Below the pieces are notes generated by a model. That model made no database searches. It had not been told where the DNA came from and worked only from the letters and a program-made list of their open reading frames with translations. A stretch of DNA of 64,000 bases from Desulfoscipio gibsoniae DSM 7213 (lineage in GTDB: Bacteria; Bacillota; Desulfotomaculia; Desulfotomaculales; Desulfallaceae): positions 992,001 through 1,056,000 of the forward strand of contig NC_021184.1 of assembly GCF_000233715.2 (NCBI RefSeq). The letters are read 5' to 3'. The translations under genes and the position numbers were made by a program. Position 1 is the stretch's first letter. Every line of letters begins with the position of its first letter. Below are positions 32,322 through 42,568 of this stretch, in pieces.

Positions 32322-33594
32322 TTCTCCTGATTGCTGGAAAACATTGCGCGAAAAATTAATTGGACTTGGGGAGCATTCTATCCGGAAAAGCTATTATCCC
32401 GAGCTTCAGCAGCGTCTTATAGAACTGGAGGTCATCGAGAATGAGTTAAGAAAACATCAAAATCACCTTGAGTCTTTGGTTAAAGAGAGAACAAGCGAAC
32501 TGAAATCGGCTAATGAACAGCTAAAGCAAGAAATTGCAGAGCGTAAGCAAGCAGAAGAGGCCCTTCGATTATCCGAGGAATTTTTTTCTAAAGCTTTTAA
32601 TTCAAGCCCAATTATGATGTCAATAATTAGATTCTCAGATTATCGATACATAAATGTGAACGATACTTTTTTACATTATACGGGTTACTCTCGTGAAGAG
32701 GTTATAGGCCGCACAGCAGTTGATTTAAATGTCTGGATAGATGTAAATAAAGAAACCGGCTTATTGCGTTTACTTCAAGAACAAGGGGCGGTCTACAACA
32801 AAGAGCTGCGGCTGAGAACCAAGTCAGGGGATATCCGTGAGGTGATTGTTTCAAAAATTATAAATAACATTAATGGCGAAAAATGTATTTTAGGCGTGGC
32901 ACAGGATATAACTGAAAAAAAACAGTTTGAAAAAGAAATAGCCCGCCTTGAACGTCTTAACCTTGTAGGTCAAATAGCTGCCGGAATTGGCCATGAAATA
33001 AGGAACCCCATGACCACGGTGCGTGGTTTCCTGCAAATTCTTGGGGGAAAAGAGAAATGTATTGAATATAAGAAATTTTTTAATCTTATGATCGAAGAAC
33101 TGGACAGAGCCAATTTTATAATTACAGAATTCCTCTCCCTGGCTAATCACAAGGCGCTGGATAAAAAAGATCAAAATATAAATGCTGTACTAAAAACACT
33201 GTTACCGTTAATGCAGGCCGACAGCATGAACATTGATAAATATGTTGTTGTAGAGCTGGGAGAGACCCCTGACTTTCTGATGAACGAAAAGGAAATCCGT
33301 CAACTTGTCTTAAACCTTGTTCGCAACGGGCTGGAAGCAATGCCCCCCGGTGGAACTCTGAAAATAAAAACATTTACGGATGGTGGCGAAGTGGTTTTAT
33401 CGGTGCAGGATCAGGGTATGGGTATCGAGCCTGATGTAATTGAGAAAATAGGAACCCCTTTCTTCACTACAAAAGATAATGGGACGGGCTTGGGGCTGGC
33501 GGTATGTTATAGCATTGCCGCCCGGCATAACGCAATAATTAAAGTAGAAACCAGTCCCACAGGAACCACCTTTTTTGTTAGGTTCAAGATTTAA
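32305..33594 (+). CDS. Soluble PAS histidine kinase coupled to the alcohol dehydrogenase
   Basis: The 429-residue cytoplasmic kinase has an N-terminal coiled coil (about 40-95), a PAS domain (about 95-215), HisKA with His in GIGHEIRNPMTTVRG, and HATPase (LVLNLVRNGLEAMPPGG, DQGMGIEP, GTGLGLAV). The layout resembles sporulation-type kinases such as KinA/KinE that lack membrane segments. No response regulator is adjacent. The overlap with the dehydrogenase suggests that it senses a related metabolic signal, or that it feeds a phosphorelay. Confidence 0.88.
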   Translation: MKKRYNSPDCWKTLREKLIGLGEHSIRKSYYPELQQRLIELEVIENELRKHQNHLESLVKERTSELKSANEQLKQEIAERKQAEEALRLSEEFFSKAFNSSPIMMSIIRFSDYRYINVNDTFLHYTGYSREEVIGRTAVDLNVWIDVNKETGLLRLLQEQGAVYNKELRLRTKSGDIREVIVSKIINNINGEKCILGVAQDITEKKQFEKEIARLERLNLVGQIAAGIGHEIRNPMTTVRGFLQILGGKEKCIEYKKFFNLMIEELDRANFIITEFLSLANHKALDKKDQNINAVLKTLLPLMQADSMNIDKYVVVELGETPDFLMNEKEIRQLVLNLVRNGLEAMPPGGTLKIKTFTDGGEVVLSVQDQGMGIEPDVIEKIGTPFFTTKDNGTGLGLAVCYSIAARHNAIIKVETSPTGTTFFVRFKI

Positions 33595-33647
33595 TAGCCC
33601 CGTCTCCTTGTCACCTTGTACCAAGAAAACACAATAATTAAAGCATT

Positions 33648-33673
33648 ATCCCGCAAGGAATTGCGGGATTTTT
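33648..33673 (+). terminator. Terminator after the kinase gene
   Basis: A 9-bp stem ATCCCGCAA/TTGCGGGAT with a GGAA loop followed by TTTTT. Confidence 0.9.
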
Positions 33674-33774
33674 ATGTTCGCCCGGCACTTTATTTAGCAA
33701 GTTATTTGCACTCGCTCATGTATTCACCGTGCTCTGCTTCAGTTAGTAAAATTCCTTTACTGTAAAAAACCTGT

Positions 33775-34070
33775 CTAAAAATTAATTATCTCCTTCATCA
33801 ACTGCACAGCCTGATCAAGTTGCTCATCTCCGGGCAAGTCACACTGGCTTGTACGCCGTTCATTTGAGCCGGCGTATCTCATAAACTTGCATTACGATAA
33901 GTAAGCCTCCTTAACCCTTACCACTAAGCCCAATCCACCGAAAGAGCCATGAATCTGTTCATCCATCAGTTGCTTAAACGTTTCCGCATCCAGGTAAACC
34001 GAATACGGGTCTCCCAACGCATTAACCATACTCCGAATGGTCCCGTCGACCAAAGTAGAGGTAATTATCT
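33775..34070 (-). pseudogene. ctpA fragment with internal deletion
   Basis: The sequence matches the intact ctpA at 58560-59726 in two pieces. About 60 bases correspond to the very C terminus, and about 220 bases cover the N-terminal part from around STLVDGTIR to the first PDZ strands. The protease core between them, with the catalytic Ser and Lys, is deleted. Identity of the larger piece is very high, so the duplication is recent. Confidence 0.9.
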
Positions 34071-34078
34071 CCTCAGTT

Positions 34079-34555
34079 TTATTCCTTCAATAACGGTATA
34101 TTATTAACTTCACACCAATCCCGCGCTATTTGGCTTAATGACTTATGCTTATAAGCATACCAGCTATCCTCCAGGTCATACCGTATTATTGCGTCTTTGA
34201 ACCGCCGAAACGCACCCCTGCCGGAAATAGCGTTACAGAGCTTGTTACTTAGCCTTTCATTTTCTATTGAATAACAAAACTTTTCCATTATGCTATATTC
34301 GTGGATCTCATATTTGTCCGGCAGCTCAATATAATCATCCCAATTATCTATAATGTCAATGGCTTCTTTGATTGCTTCCTGCTCCCAGTCACTATTTTCG
34401 CTAAAATCATCTTCTTCACCCGATTCCTCGGCAATAGCTAAATACTCAACTTGTATCTCTGTAATTTGGCCGGTTTTCTTGTTATAGTACCTTTTCCAGC
34501 CATCCATAAGGCAATCCAAATATTCTACAATGTCGTTTAATTTTACAGGTTTCAT
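34079..34555 (-). CDS. UPF0158 family protein
   Basis: The 158-residue protein begins at ATG 34555 behind GGAGGTGGG. It has the UPF0158 pattern: an N-terminal LNDIVEYLDCL helix, an acidic middle, YELPDKYEIHEYSIMEKFC-like segments, and the C-terminal FRRFKDAI and YAYKHKSLSQIARDWCE. The function of this family is unknown. It sits just after hsdR on the same strand. Its C-terminal end is also found as a fragment at 58400-58495. Confidence 0.85.
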   Translation of the reverse strand: MKPVKLNDIVEYLDCLMDGWKRYYNKKTGQITEIQVEYLAIAEESGEEDDFSENSDWEQEAIKEAIDIIDNWDDYIELPDKYEIHEYSIMEKFCYSIENERLSNKLCNAISGRGAFRRFKDAIIRYDLEDSWYAYKHKSLSQIARDWCEVNNIPLLKE

Positions 34556-34602
34556 GGCCCACCTCCAATTAATATGTTGAATATTTCCTGTCAATTCCAC
34601 AC

Positions 34603-37600
34603 CTATTTATGAGTTAATTCCTCTGCAATCAGTTCAGCCTGTTTCAATACTGTTTCTGTTGCAAGTTTCTGCATATCCGGCGGATAACCATATTTCCTTA
34701 AAGTGCGCTTTACGATTACTTTTAATTTTGCTTTTACGCTTTCTTTTATTGTCCAGTCTATTGATGCATTTTCTTTCACTTTTTCAAATAATACAACAGC
34801 CAGTTCCCTCAATTTATCTTTTTGCATTAATTCCCTGGCGCTTTCATTGTTGGCAATGGCTGTATAAAAAGCATATTCATATTCCGACAAACCCATTTCT
34901 TGAGGCTCTTTATCCATTTTTTGAATATCTTTACCAAGTGCAATCAATTCTTCGATAACTTCTGCCGCTGTTAAGATCTTGTTGTGATATTTTTTAATTG
35001 AATTCTCCAACATTTCCATCAAAGCTTTGCTCTGAATCAGGTTCTTTTTAGTTCTTGATTTTATCTCATCATTGAGTAATTTCTTAAGGACTTCAAGAGC
35101 AACATTTTTATGCTCCATATTTTTAACTTCCAAAAGAAATTCTTCTGAAAGTATGGAAATATCCGGTTTTTTAATACCCGCCGCATCAAAAACATCGATC
35201 ACTTGCTCGGTTATCAGGGCTTTATCAATAACCTGCCTGATGGCGGTTTCCATTTCTTCGTTTGTTTTACCTGCGCCGGTGCTGTCGAACTTTGCCAATC
35301 TGGACTTAACAGCTTGAAAAAAAGAAACTTCATCTTTCACATCCATTGCCTGTTCATGTGGAATAGCAATGGCAAAAGCTTTGGATAAGGCCGTTACCTC
35401 ATCAATATATCTTTTTTTACCGTTTACGAGGCCCAGAATATGCTCCTCTGCTGCCAGGATAATCGATAATTTTGTTGATGTATCCGCATCAAAATAATTC
35501 TCATAAGCAAACCCATGGTACATCTGCGCAACAACTTCTATTTTTTCCAACATAAATTGCACTGCTTTTTCCTGGCTAATTGCAGGGTCGCCTTTTCCTC
35601 CACTGTTAGAATAGAAAGCCAGAGCTTTTTTCAGGTCTGATGCAATGCCAAGATAATCCACCACCAAACCACCGGGCTTGTCCTTATATACCCTGTTAAC
35701 CCTGGCAATGGCCTGCATCAGGTTATGGCCTTTCATAGGCTTATCGATGTACAGGGTATGCATTGAAGGAACATCAAAACCGGTAAGCCACATATCCCGG
35801 ACAATGACCAGTTTCAAATCATCTTCCGGGTCCTTCATCCTGTCAGCCAGTGCTCTTCTCTGTTCTTTCGTCGTGTGATGTTTTGAAATTTCCGGCCCAT
35901 CGGAAGAATTAGAAGTCATAACCACTTTAATGACACCTTTTTTTAAATCAGCACTGTGCCACTGTGGTTTGATTTTAATTATTTCATCATACAAGTCGGC
36001 GGCAATCCTTCTGGACATGGACACAATCATTGCCTTGCCTTCAAATACTTCCTGTCTTTGTTCAAAATGATTAATAATATCCCGGGCAACCTGTTTTACG
36101 CGATCGGCACTTCCGATCAAAGCTTCCAGTTGCGTCCATTTCGCCTTAGCTTTTTGAGTTTCTGTCAAACCATCCTTATCCAATTCTTCGTCCAAATCAG
36201 CAACCAGCTTTTTACCTTCTTCACTGAGATTGATTTTAGCCAATCTGCTTTCGTAATAAATCCTTACGGTTGCTCCATCATCAACGGCCTGCATTATATC
36301 GTAGACATCAATGTAATTACCAAATACAGCCGGGGTATTTATATCTGTGCTCTCAATCGGCGTTCCCGTAAAACCAAGATAGGTGGCATTGGGCAGGGCA
36401 TCACGCATATATTTTGCGAAACCGTAGACAATTTTTTTACCGATTACAGTTCCTTGTTCATCCCTATCATCAATTGTTTTCGCCTTAAAACCATATTGTG
36501 TCCTATGCGCTTCATCTGCTATGACAATGATATTTTCCCTGACTGAAAGCTGCTCAAAAACATTGCCTTCATCTGGTTGAAACTTTTGAATGGTTGTAAA
36601 AACCACGCCGCCCGAGGCAACTTTTAGAAGTTCTTTCAGGTGTTCTCTGTCTTCTGCCTGCACGGGGTCTTGTCTGAGAAGTTGTTTTGAAGACGCAAAG
36701 GTATCAAACAACTGATCGTCCAAATCGTTTCGGTCTGTTATAATTACTACGGTTGGGTTATTCATGGCGAGTACAATTTTTCCGGTATAAAATACCATCG
36801 ATAATGATTTTCCGCTTCCCTGCGTATGCCAGACCACGCCGCCTTTACGGTCTCCGACCGGTTGTTGCTTTACCCCGGCGACACCATAACTCTCAGGTGA
36901 TTCCATTACAATACTTAAACTATGCTTTCCAGATATGAAAGAATATCCTGCGGCTCTCAATGTGGATTCTACCGCTCTGTTTACTGCGTAATATTGATGA
37001 TAGGCCGCTAATTTCTTGACCGTTTGGATGGTGATGATGCCGGTTTTCTTATCTTCTTTTTTGGATTTTTCAAATACGATAAAATGCCGGATCAGGTCTA
37101 ACAATGTTTCCTTATTAAGCATGCCTTTAAGTAGAGTTTCCAGTTGCCCGATAAGATGAGATGCTTCAATTTTTCCGTCAGATGATTTCCATGTCATAAA
37201 GCGGCTTAAACCGGCAGAAAGTGAACCTGCTTTTGCTTCCAGACCATCGGAAATAACCATGATGGCATTGAAGGTGAAGAGGTTCGGGATGGCTTGTATG
37301 TAGGTTTGTAATTGTTTGTATGCCGATTTTACTGTTGCATTTTCATCCGCGGGATTTTTCAGTTCGATCACGACCAACGGCAAACCGTTTACAAAAAGAA
37401 TAATATCCGGGCGCTTATTTACTCCTTTTTCGATTACCGTAAATTGATTGGTAACAATAAAATCGTTATTGTCTGGGTTTTTATAATCAATCAGCCAGAC
37501 ATAATCCCCTCTTTCATTTCCGTCTTTCTGATAGCTTACTTTGATCCCTTCGGTAAGCATTCGGTGAAACGCTTCGTTATTGGTTATCAGTTCAGGTGAA

Positions 37601-37845
37601 TTTAAACGCTGTATTTGTTTTATGGCATCTTCCCGAACATCTGCCGGCATTTTAGGGTTTATTCTGCCAACGGCTGTTTGTAGACAATCCAGCAACAGTA
37701 CCTCTTCAAAGGATTGCCTCTCCGGGGTAGCACTGTCGGGCGCGATATCCGGGGCGTAGATGTATTGGTAGCCAGCTTTCTCCAACAGCTCAATGGCAAA
37801 TTCTTCTATTGCATTCTCAGTTATTCTATTCTTCACCTTCTTCAC
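34603..37845 (-). CDS. hsdR: Type I restriction enzyme R subunit
   Basis: The 1080-residue motor and nuclease subunit has the PD-(D/E)xK nuclease site at D147 and E161/K163 (RPDIILF, VIELKNP). The helicase motifs follow: Walker A TQGSGKS (341-347), DEAH (444-447), then LGFTGTPI and later QAIARVNR. It translocates DNA and cuts it far from the site when unmethylated. It is the last gene of the operon and overlaps the preceding Abi_C gene by 20 bases. Confidence 0.95.
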   Translation of the reverse strand: MKKVKNRITENAIEEFAIELLEKAGYQYIYAPDIAPDSATPERQSFEEVLLLDCLQTAVGRINPKMPADVREDAIKQIQRLNSPELITNNEAFHRMLTEGIKVSYQKDGNERGDYVWLIDYKNPDNNDFIVTNQFTVIEKGVNKRPDIILFVNGLPLVVIELKNPADENATVKSAYKQLQTYIQAIPNLFTFNAIMVISDGLEAKAGSLSAGLSRFMTWKSSDGKIEASHLIGQLETLLKGMLNKETLLDLIRHFIVFEKSKKEDKKTGIITIQTVKKLAAYHQYYAVNRAVESTLRAAGYSFISGKHSLSIVMESPESYGVAGVKQQPVGDRKGGVVWHTQGSGKSLSMVFYTGKIVLAMNNPTVVIITDRNDLDDQLFDTFASSKQLLRQDPVQAEDREHLKELLKVASGGVVFTTIQKFQPDEGNVFEQLSVRENIIVIADEAHRTQYGFKAKTIDDRDEQGTVIGKKIVYGFAKYMRDALPNATYLGFTGTPIESTDINTPAVFGNYIDVYDIMQAVDDGATVRIYYESRLAKINLSEEGKKLVADLDEELDKDGLTETQKAKAKWTQLEALIGSADRVKQVARDIINHFEQRQEVFEGKAMIVSMSRRIAADLYDEIIKIKPQWHSADLKKGVIKVVMTSNSSDGPEISKHHTTKEQRRALADRMKDPEDDLKLVIVRDMWLTGFDVPSMHTLYIDKPMKGHNLMQAIARVNRVYKDKPGGLVVDYLGIASDLKKALAFYSNSGGKGDPAISQEKAVQFMLEKIEVVAQMYHGFAYENYFDADTSTKLSIILAAEEHILGLVNGKKRYIDEVTALSKAFAIAIPHEQAMDVKDEVSFFQAVKSRLAKFDSTGAGKTNEEMETAIRQVIDKALITEQVIDVFDAAGIKKPDISILSEEFLLEVKNMEHKNVALEVLKKLLNDEIKSRTKKNLIQSKALMEMLENSIKKYHNKILTAAEVIEELIALGKDIQKMDKEPQEMGLSEYEYAFYTAIANNESARELMQKDKLRELAVVLFEKVKENASIDWTIKESVKAKLKVIVKRTLRKYGYPPDMQKLATETVLKQAELIAEELTHK

Positions 37846-38482
37846 CTTCTTTAAATGCCTTATGTTCTGTTAAATAGGCTGGGTAATCTACATGAAATAA
37901 AATTTCGCTTGCTGTATATGAATACTCACCCATTACAAACTCACCATAAGCGTTATCCCAGAATTCGTTAAAATCTTCATTTTTACTATACACCAGTTTA
38001 CTTTCAACTGTTTCTCTTTTAAGCCTTGGGTTCTCATTTTCGAAAGTTCTGATCAGAAAGCAAGCAACAATCACTGTAGCATCAATAAAAAATTCTTTTG
38101 TCAGTTCATCAACTTTATGATTACGTTCTTTTAATTCTTCCAAAGATTTACCATGTGAAGTTGCTCCTATCTCATTTCTAAGTATACCCATCTGCTGACC
38201 GATAGTTGCTAAAGCAGAGGAAATTTGGGTTACCATGTCAGTGCTTGTATAGCCAATAGCTGTAAATGCTTTTTTTAATACATTATTAATACTTGCAGTT
38301 GCCTCAATCTCTATCTCTTTTGAACAGCAAATTTCTTTAGAAATAGTTTCTAATAGAGCTTTTGCATTCTCCAATGATTGGCTAAAATCAGATGAGATAT
38401 GGGTTTCAATTCTATTAGTATACTCTGTTAATGCTGACCACCTTCCGTATCGCTCGATTACTTTTTTTAACTTCTCCATCAA
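37826..38482 (-). CDS. Abi_C (abortive infection C-terminal) domain protein in the hsd operon
   Basis: The 218-residue protein has a central segment LENAKALLETISKEIC and LATIGQQMGILRNEIGATSHG, which matches the Abi_C pattern of abortive infection proteins (an RNEIGxxHG-like helix that resembles a HEPN core). It lies between hsdS and hsdR and overlaps both (4 and 20 bases), so it is an integral member of the operon. It may be a HEPN-type RNase that kills the cell if restriction fails; that is inference. Confidence 0.65.
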   Translation of the reverse strand: MMEKLKKVIERYGRWSALTEYTNRIETHISSDFSQSLENAKALLETISKEICCSKEIEIEATASINNVLKKAFTAIGYTSTDMVTQISSALATIGQQMGILRNEIGATSHGKSLEELKERNHKVDELTKEFFIDATVIVACFLIRTFENENPRLKRETVESKLVYSKNEDFNEFWDNAYGEFVMGEYSYTASEILFHVDYPAYLTEHKAFKEGEEGEE

Positions 38483-39684
38483 TCTAAGCCTCGTTTGTCT
38501 TCATATTCAATTCTTACTTCACCGCTCATTAGTTTAGGCAGCAAAGTATCCCGCAGTTTTTTAAGGGTGCGGATTTGGGATTGGTTTGCATCTATTTTAG
38601 TATATATAAAAACTAAATTGTCTTTTAATGATTTTATTTTCTCAACTGGCGGAATGACCATTTTTATTTCTTTTAATCCGCTTATTGTTAATGCTGATTG
38701 AGTACTACCAATCTTTATTCCTTCTAATCTTTCCTTTCCAATACTTGACTTTAGCCAGCAATAAATTATAATGCTTGGAATATTATTAAAGTTTTTAAAC
38801 CAAGTTAAGTTTCCATCTTTAAAATAGAACGTATCATTTTTCTTTACTCTATATGGAATACCTAAAGTACCAACTGAAGTAAGTAAAATGTCCCCTGCAA
38901 TGGGAGCACCGAAATTTTCTTTTATTCCATTGAATCTATTTTGAGATATATAAAGATCACTTCTAGTACTTCCTGTGTTATGAAGTTCTATTATTTCTTT
39001 ACTTCTGTAAAAAGGGATGCCTGATTCTGTATATTCCGAATAGAAAATTCTCTTACTGGAGGTAATTGTGCATAATTCCCCCAGTGCTTTCTCCTCCCAA
39101 TTCTCTTCAACTTCTTCCACAAACCACTGTCTGAAAAGCGTTTCTGCAATTGCTTCGAGGGTTTTATTCTGGCGGTGGAGCAGGTCTATTTTATCGTCAA
39201 GACTACTCAGAACAGAGGCTATGGCTTTTTGTTCGAGAAGCGGAGGGAATGCGAAAGAATGATTCTTTACAACATCAATTTGAACTCTTTGTCTACCCGA
39301 ACTTCCTGTCATAGATAGTATTGCAATGTCCCTGAATTCAGGCGATATTGCAAAATAATATAAATAATGTTTATCACTTACATTCCGTTTCTCTCTTAAA
39401 ACAATAAATTCTGTAGAACCAAATGCAACTTCATCATTGTTGAGTATGTCAACATAAGCTGTTTTACCATTTTCTAGACAGGGAGTAATACGGGCAATTA
39501 AAGTGTCCCCATTCTTAAATTTCATACCTCCCCTATATCTCATAATTGAAAAACTAGGTATTTTTTTCGTAAATGGTTGAAGAACTTCCATTGGTATTTT
39601 TTTTGCTTTTTCTCCTATTATAAGGCTTTCAGTAGGATTAACTATTGCTATATTATCTAGTATATCTACTTTCCACTCACTCAT
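38479..39684 (-). CDS. hsdS: Type I restriction enzyme specificity subunit
   Basis: The 401-residue protein has two target-recognition domains, each followed by a conserved helix (LEQKAIASVLSSLDDKIDLL and the C-terminal RTLKKLRDTLLPKLMSGEV). It determines which split DNA sequence is methylated and restricted. It overlaps its neighbours by 8 and 4 bases. The recognised sequence cannot be read from the protein. Confidence 0.93.
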   Translation of the reverse strand: MSEWKVDILDNIAIVNPTESLIIGEKAKKIPMEVLQPFTKKIPSFSIMRYRGGMKFKNGDTLIARITPCLENGKTAYVDILNNDEVAFGSTEFIVLREKRNVSDKHYLYYFAISPEFRDIAILSMTGSSGRQRVQIDVVKNHSFAFPPLLEQKAIASVLSSLDDKIDLLHRQNKTLEAIAETLFRQWFVEEVEENWEEKALGELCTITSSKRIFYSEYTESGIPFYRSKEIIELHNTGSTRSDLYISQNRFNGIKENFGAPIAGDILLTSVGTLGIPYRVKKNDTFYFKDGNLTWFKNFNNIPSIIIYCWLKSSIGKERLEGIKIGSTQSALTISGLKEIKMVIPPVEKIKSLKDNLVFIYTKIDANQSQIRTLKKLRDTLLPKLMSGEVRIEYEDKRGLD

Positions 39685-40495
39685 TGTTATTGCCCTCCAG
39701 CCTTTTAATTCTTGAACTATCGGTTAAAATCCGCATTTGCTGTATGGCAATTTTATTCAGTCTATCAAGCCGAGTTTCTTGTGGCAGTCCTTCGGTGATA
39801 AAAAGCGCATTAAGGTTTTCAAGATTGGCAAGGCAGACCAACTGTGAAACATCAGCATAATCTCTGATATTCCCTTTCTTATCGGGGTTTTTATCCCGCC
39901 ACTGGGCAGCCGTCATTCCAAAAAGAGCCATATTTAAAATGTCCGCCTCAGATGCGTAGATATTGCTAATCTGTGATTTACTTAGCTTTGCCGGTATGAG
40001 GTTTTCCTTAATGGCGTCGGTGTGAATACGGTAGTTTATTTTGGTCAGGTTTCTTCTGATATCCCAACCGAGCTGTTTTCTTTCTTCATCTTTGAGTCGC
40101 TGAAACTCCTTTATGAGATACAGTTTGAACTGGGGGGATATCCAGGAAGCAAACTCAAAAGCAATGTCTTTATGTGCATAAGTTCCGCCGTATCTTCCAG
40201 CTTTAGCAATAATACCCTTTGAGTTTGTTTTTTCTACCCATTGCTTTACGGACAAAACGAATCTGTTTAACCCGGCTTGATTTTTAATTCCCTCGAATTC
40301 GGGGGAATTAAAATTCGGGTTGTATATTTCTTCCCAAATACCAAGGAACTCAATGGTGTTTTTATTTCTTAACCATTTCTCAATAAGCGCCAATCCGTTT
40401 TCAATATTCTTGACCATATCTGTCAGCGAAATAAAATCGTTTTCCTCGTATTGATAATAGGTAATTTCCGTTCCCAGCACATTAATCTTTGCCAT
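39677..40495 (-). CDS. KilA-N domain protein in the hsd operon
   Basis: The 272-residue protein begins [20 protein letters not shown], and a KilA-N DNA-binding domain follows ([39 protein letters not shown], then [19 protein letters not shown]). The C-terminal part is a distinct helical domain ([14 protein letters not shown]). KilA-N proteins are common in phages. Here the gene overlaps hsdM by 14 bases and hsdS by 8, so it is co-expressed with the restriction system. It might regulate the operon or detect phage DNA. Confidence 0.85.
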   Translation of the reverse strand: MAKINVLGTEITYYQYEENDFISLTDMVKNIENGLALIEKWLRNKNTIEFLGIWEEIYNPNFNSPEFEGIKNQAGLNRFVLSVKQWVEKTNSKGIIAKAGRYGGTYAHKDIAFEFASWISPQFKLYLIKEFQRLKDEERKQLGWDIRRNLTKINYRIHTDAIKENLIPAKLSKSQISNIYASEADILNMALFGMTAAQWRDKNPDKKGNIRDYADVSQLVCLANLENLNALFITEGLPQETRLDRLNKIAIQQMRILTDSSRIKRLEGNNNE

Positions 40496-42041
40496 TGTTA
40501 ATCACCACCTTGGCTAGATTTTCAATAATTAGTGCATTCAGCTTTTCTTCTTCTTTAAGCTGTTCTTCAAACTCTTTTTTTAGCTTTGTAAATCGTTCGT
40601 TAAAATTAAAATCATCTTCATCTTCAGGTAAACCGACATATCTGCCCGGCGTGAGCACATAATCCAGTTCTCTTACCCTTTCAATGGATGCAGAATTACA
40701 AAAACCTTTTATATCTTCATAATTACCGTCAGGATTACGCCAGTTATGATAAGTTTCTGCTATTTTTTGGATATCTTCTTTCGAAAGTTCCCGTGTTCTT
40801 CTATTTATCAGATGTCCCATATTTCGGGCATCAATAAATAAAATTTCATCTCTTCTATTACGAAATTTACCGTTTTCTTTGTTCCTGCTCAGAAACCACA
40901 AGCTGGCAGGAATTTGGGTATTTAAAAAAAGTTTTGCCGGCAGATTTATAATGCAATCAATCAATCGAGCTTCAACAAGCTCTTTTCTAATATCGCCTTC
41001 ACCGGAACTTTTAGAAGTCAAAGCTCCTTTTGCCAAAACAAAACCGGCTTGTCCACTGGGGCTAAGATGATAGATGAAGTGCTGTATCCAGGCATAGTTT
41101 GCGTTACCGGTGGGTGGTGTGCCATATTTCCATCTACCGTCTTTTCTAAGTAAATCACCACCCCAGTCGCTGTCATTAAAAGGTGGGTTGGCAATGACAT
41201 AGTCGGCTTTTAAATCTTTATGACTATCATTCAAAAAAGAACCTTCGCTGTTCCATTTTACTTGTGAACTGTCAATCCCCCGGATGGCGAGGTTCATTTT
41301 TGCTAAACGCCAGGTCGTTTGGTTGCTCTCCTGTCCGAAAATGGAGATATCGTTTACTCTTCCCTGACGGTCTTTTACAAATTTTTCCGACTGAACAAAC
41401 ATGCCGCCCGAACCGCAGCAAGGGTCAAACACTCTGCCTTTGTACGGCTCCAACATTTCTACCAGTAACTCAACAACGCTTCTCGGGGTGTAGAATTGCC
41501 CGCCCTTTTTCCCTTCCGCCAAGGCAAACTCGCCAAGGAAATACTCAAAAACATGACCGAGAATATCGGCACTTCTGGCTTTTGCCTCACCAAGAGCAAT
41601 ATTTCCGACCAAGTCAATCAATCCGCCTAGATTTGTGGGGTCAAGGTTGCCTCTTGCATAAACTTTCGGCAAAACGTCCTTGAGGGATGGGTTTTCTTTT
41701 TCAATGGCATCCATTGCATCATCCACGTCTTTACCGATTTCCGGTAGTTTCGCCCTGGATTGCAGATAAGACCAGCGGGCCTTTTCCGGAACAAAAAAGA
41801 CATTTTCTGCTTTATACTCGTCTTTGTCTTCAGGGTCGGCACCGGCATATTCCCCTTCACCTTTTTCTAATTTCTGGTATAACTCTTCAAAAGCATTAGA
41901 TATGTATTTTAAAAATATCAAGCCTAATATAATATGTTTATATTCGGCTGCATCAATATTTTTTCTGAGTTTATCTGCGGCTTTCCATAGCTGTTTTTCA
42001 ATTGGTTCTTCTTTTTTGCCGTTCATATTATTCTTCGCCAT
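40482..42041 (-). CDS. hsdM: Type I restriction enzyme methylation subunit
   Basis: The 519-residue adenine methyltransferase starts at ATG 42041 behind AAAGGATG. It has an N-terminal helical HsdM domain, the SAM-binding motif [11 protein letters not shown] (205-214) and the catalytic motif NPPF (285-288), then a C-terminal specificity-subunit contact region. It is first in the operon. Methylation by HsdM with HsdS protects the host genome. Confidence 0.95.
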   Translation of the reverse strand: MAKNNMNGKKEEPIEKQLWKAADKLRKNIDAAEYKHIILGLIFLKYISNAFEELYQKLEKGEGEYAGADPEDKDEYKAENVFFVPEKARWSYLQSRAKLPEIGKDVDDAMDAIEKENPSLKDVLPKVYARGNLDPTNLGGLIDLVGNIALGEAKARSADILGHVFEYFLGEFALAEGKKGGQFYTPRSVVELLVEMLEPYKGRVFDPCCGSGGMFVQSEKFVKDRQGRVNDISIFGQESNQTTWRLAKMNLAIRGIDSSQVKWNSEGSFLNDSHKDLKADYVIANPPFNDSDWGGDLLRKDGRWKYGTPPTGNANYAWIQHFIYHLSPSGQAGFVLAKGALTSKSSGEGDIRKELVEARLIDCIINLPAKLFLNTQIPASLWFLSRNKENGKFRNRRDEILFIDARNMGHLINRRTRELSKEDIQKIAETYHNWRNPDGNYEDIKGFCNSASIERVRELDYVLTPGRYVGLPEDEDDFNFNERFTKLKKEFEEQLKEEEKLNALIIENLAKVVINNGKD

Positions 42042-42119
42042 TTTGCACATCCTTTATTTTTATGGTATTTCATGGCATTATTATAACGCATAAAATACTA
42101 ACTTCAACCTTACTTAGAC

Positions 42120-42180
42120 AACTAATGCTTATTTTCGGGAAACATTATTATACAACAGAACTGTTGTAATAAAATACCGG
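42120..42180 (-). promoter_or_regulatory. Promoter of the hsd operon with inverted repeat
   Basis: On the minus strand a TATAAT directly follows the inverted repeat ACAACAG-TT-CTGTTGT. A repeat overlapping the -10 box is a likely operator for control of restriction genes. Confidence 0.45.
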
Positions 42181-42227
42181 CTGTGCGAAAGTTGAGTTAA
42201 AAAACAATAAAAGTTGTATTTTTTGCT

Positions 42228-42320
42228 TTGTTAAAGGAAATTAGGACCAATTGGCGAATAACCGTAGTAGCAACTAGTGCCGGCATCCTCGTGAATGCTG
42301 GCATTTTGTCTTATAACGGC
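42228..42320. repeat. Intergenic element with terminator hairpin, copy 1
   Basis: AAAGGAAATTAGGAC, the hairpin TGCCGGCAT/ATGCTGGCA (42278-42303) with a TTTT tail, and then AACGGCGAAAAATG recur at 60288-60398. The stretch TCTATAATTGGAAGTTTGT further on (about 42508) also recurs after the second copy. Confidence 0.75.
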
Positions 42321-42568
42321 GAAAAATGAATTTTATTAAATTGCTATCCGCAAAATGAATAGATAAATGAGCATTGCCCAACATCCCGGTAGGGTAAGGG
42401 ATGGCTGATTTTGATTAAATAGATATGAAAAAACCTACCATTTTTGTCCAAAGGAGTTTGATTAAGTAAACGTTTCTGGTTTTTATCATCAATATATTTA
42501 GCTAATGTCTATAATTGGAAGTTTGTATCCGTGAGATAGGTATTAATTTTAAAGATAAGGAGAAAAAA

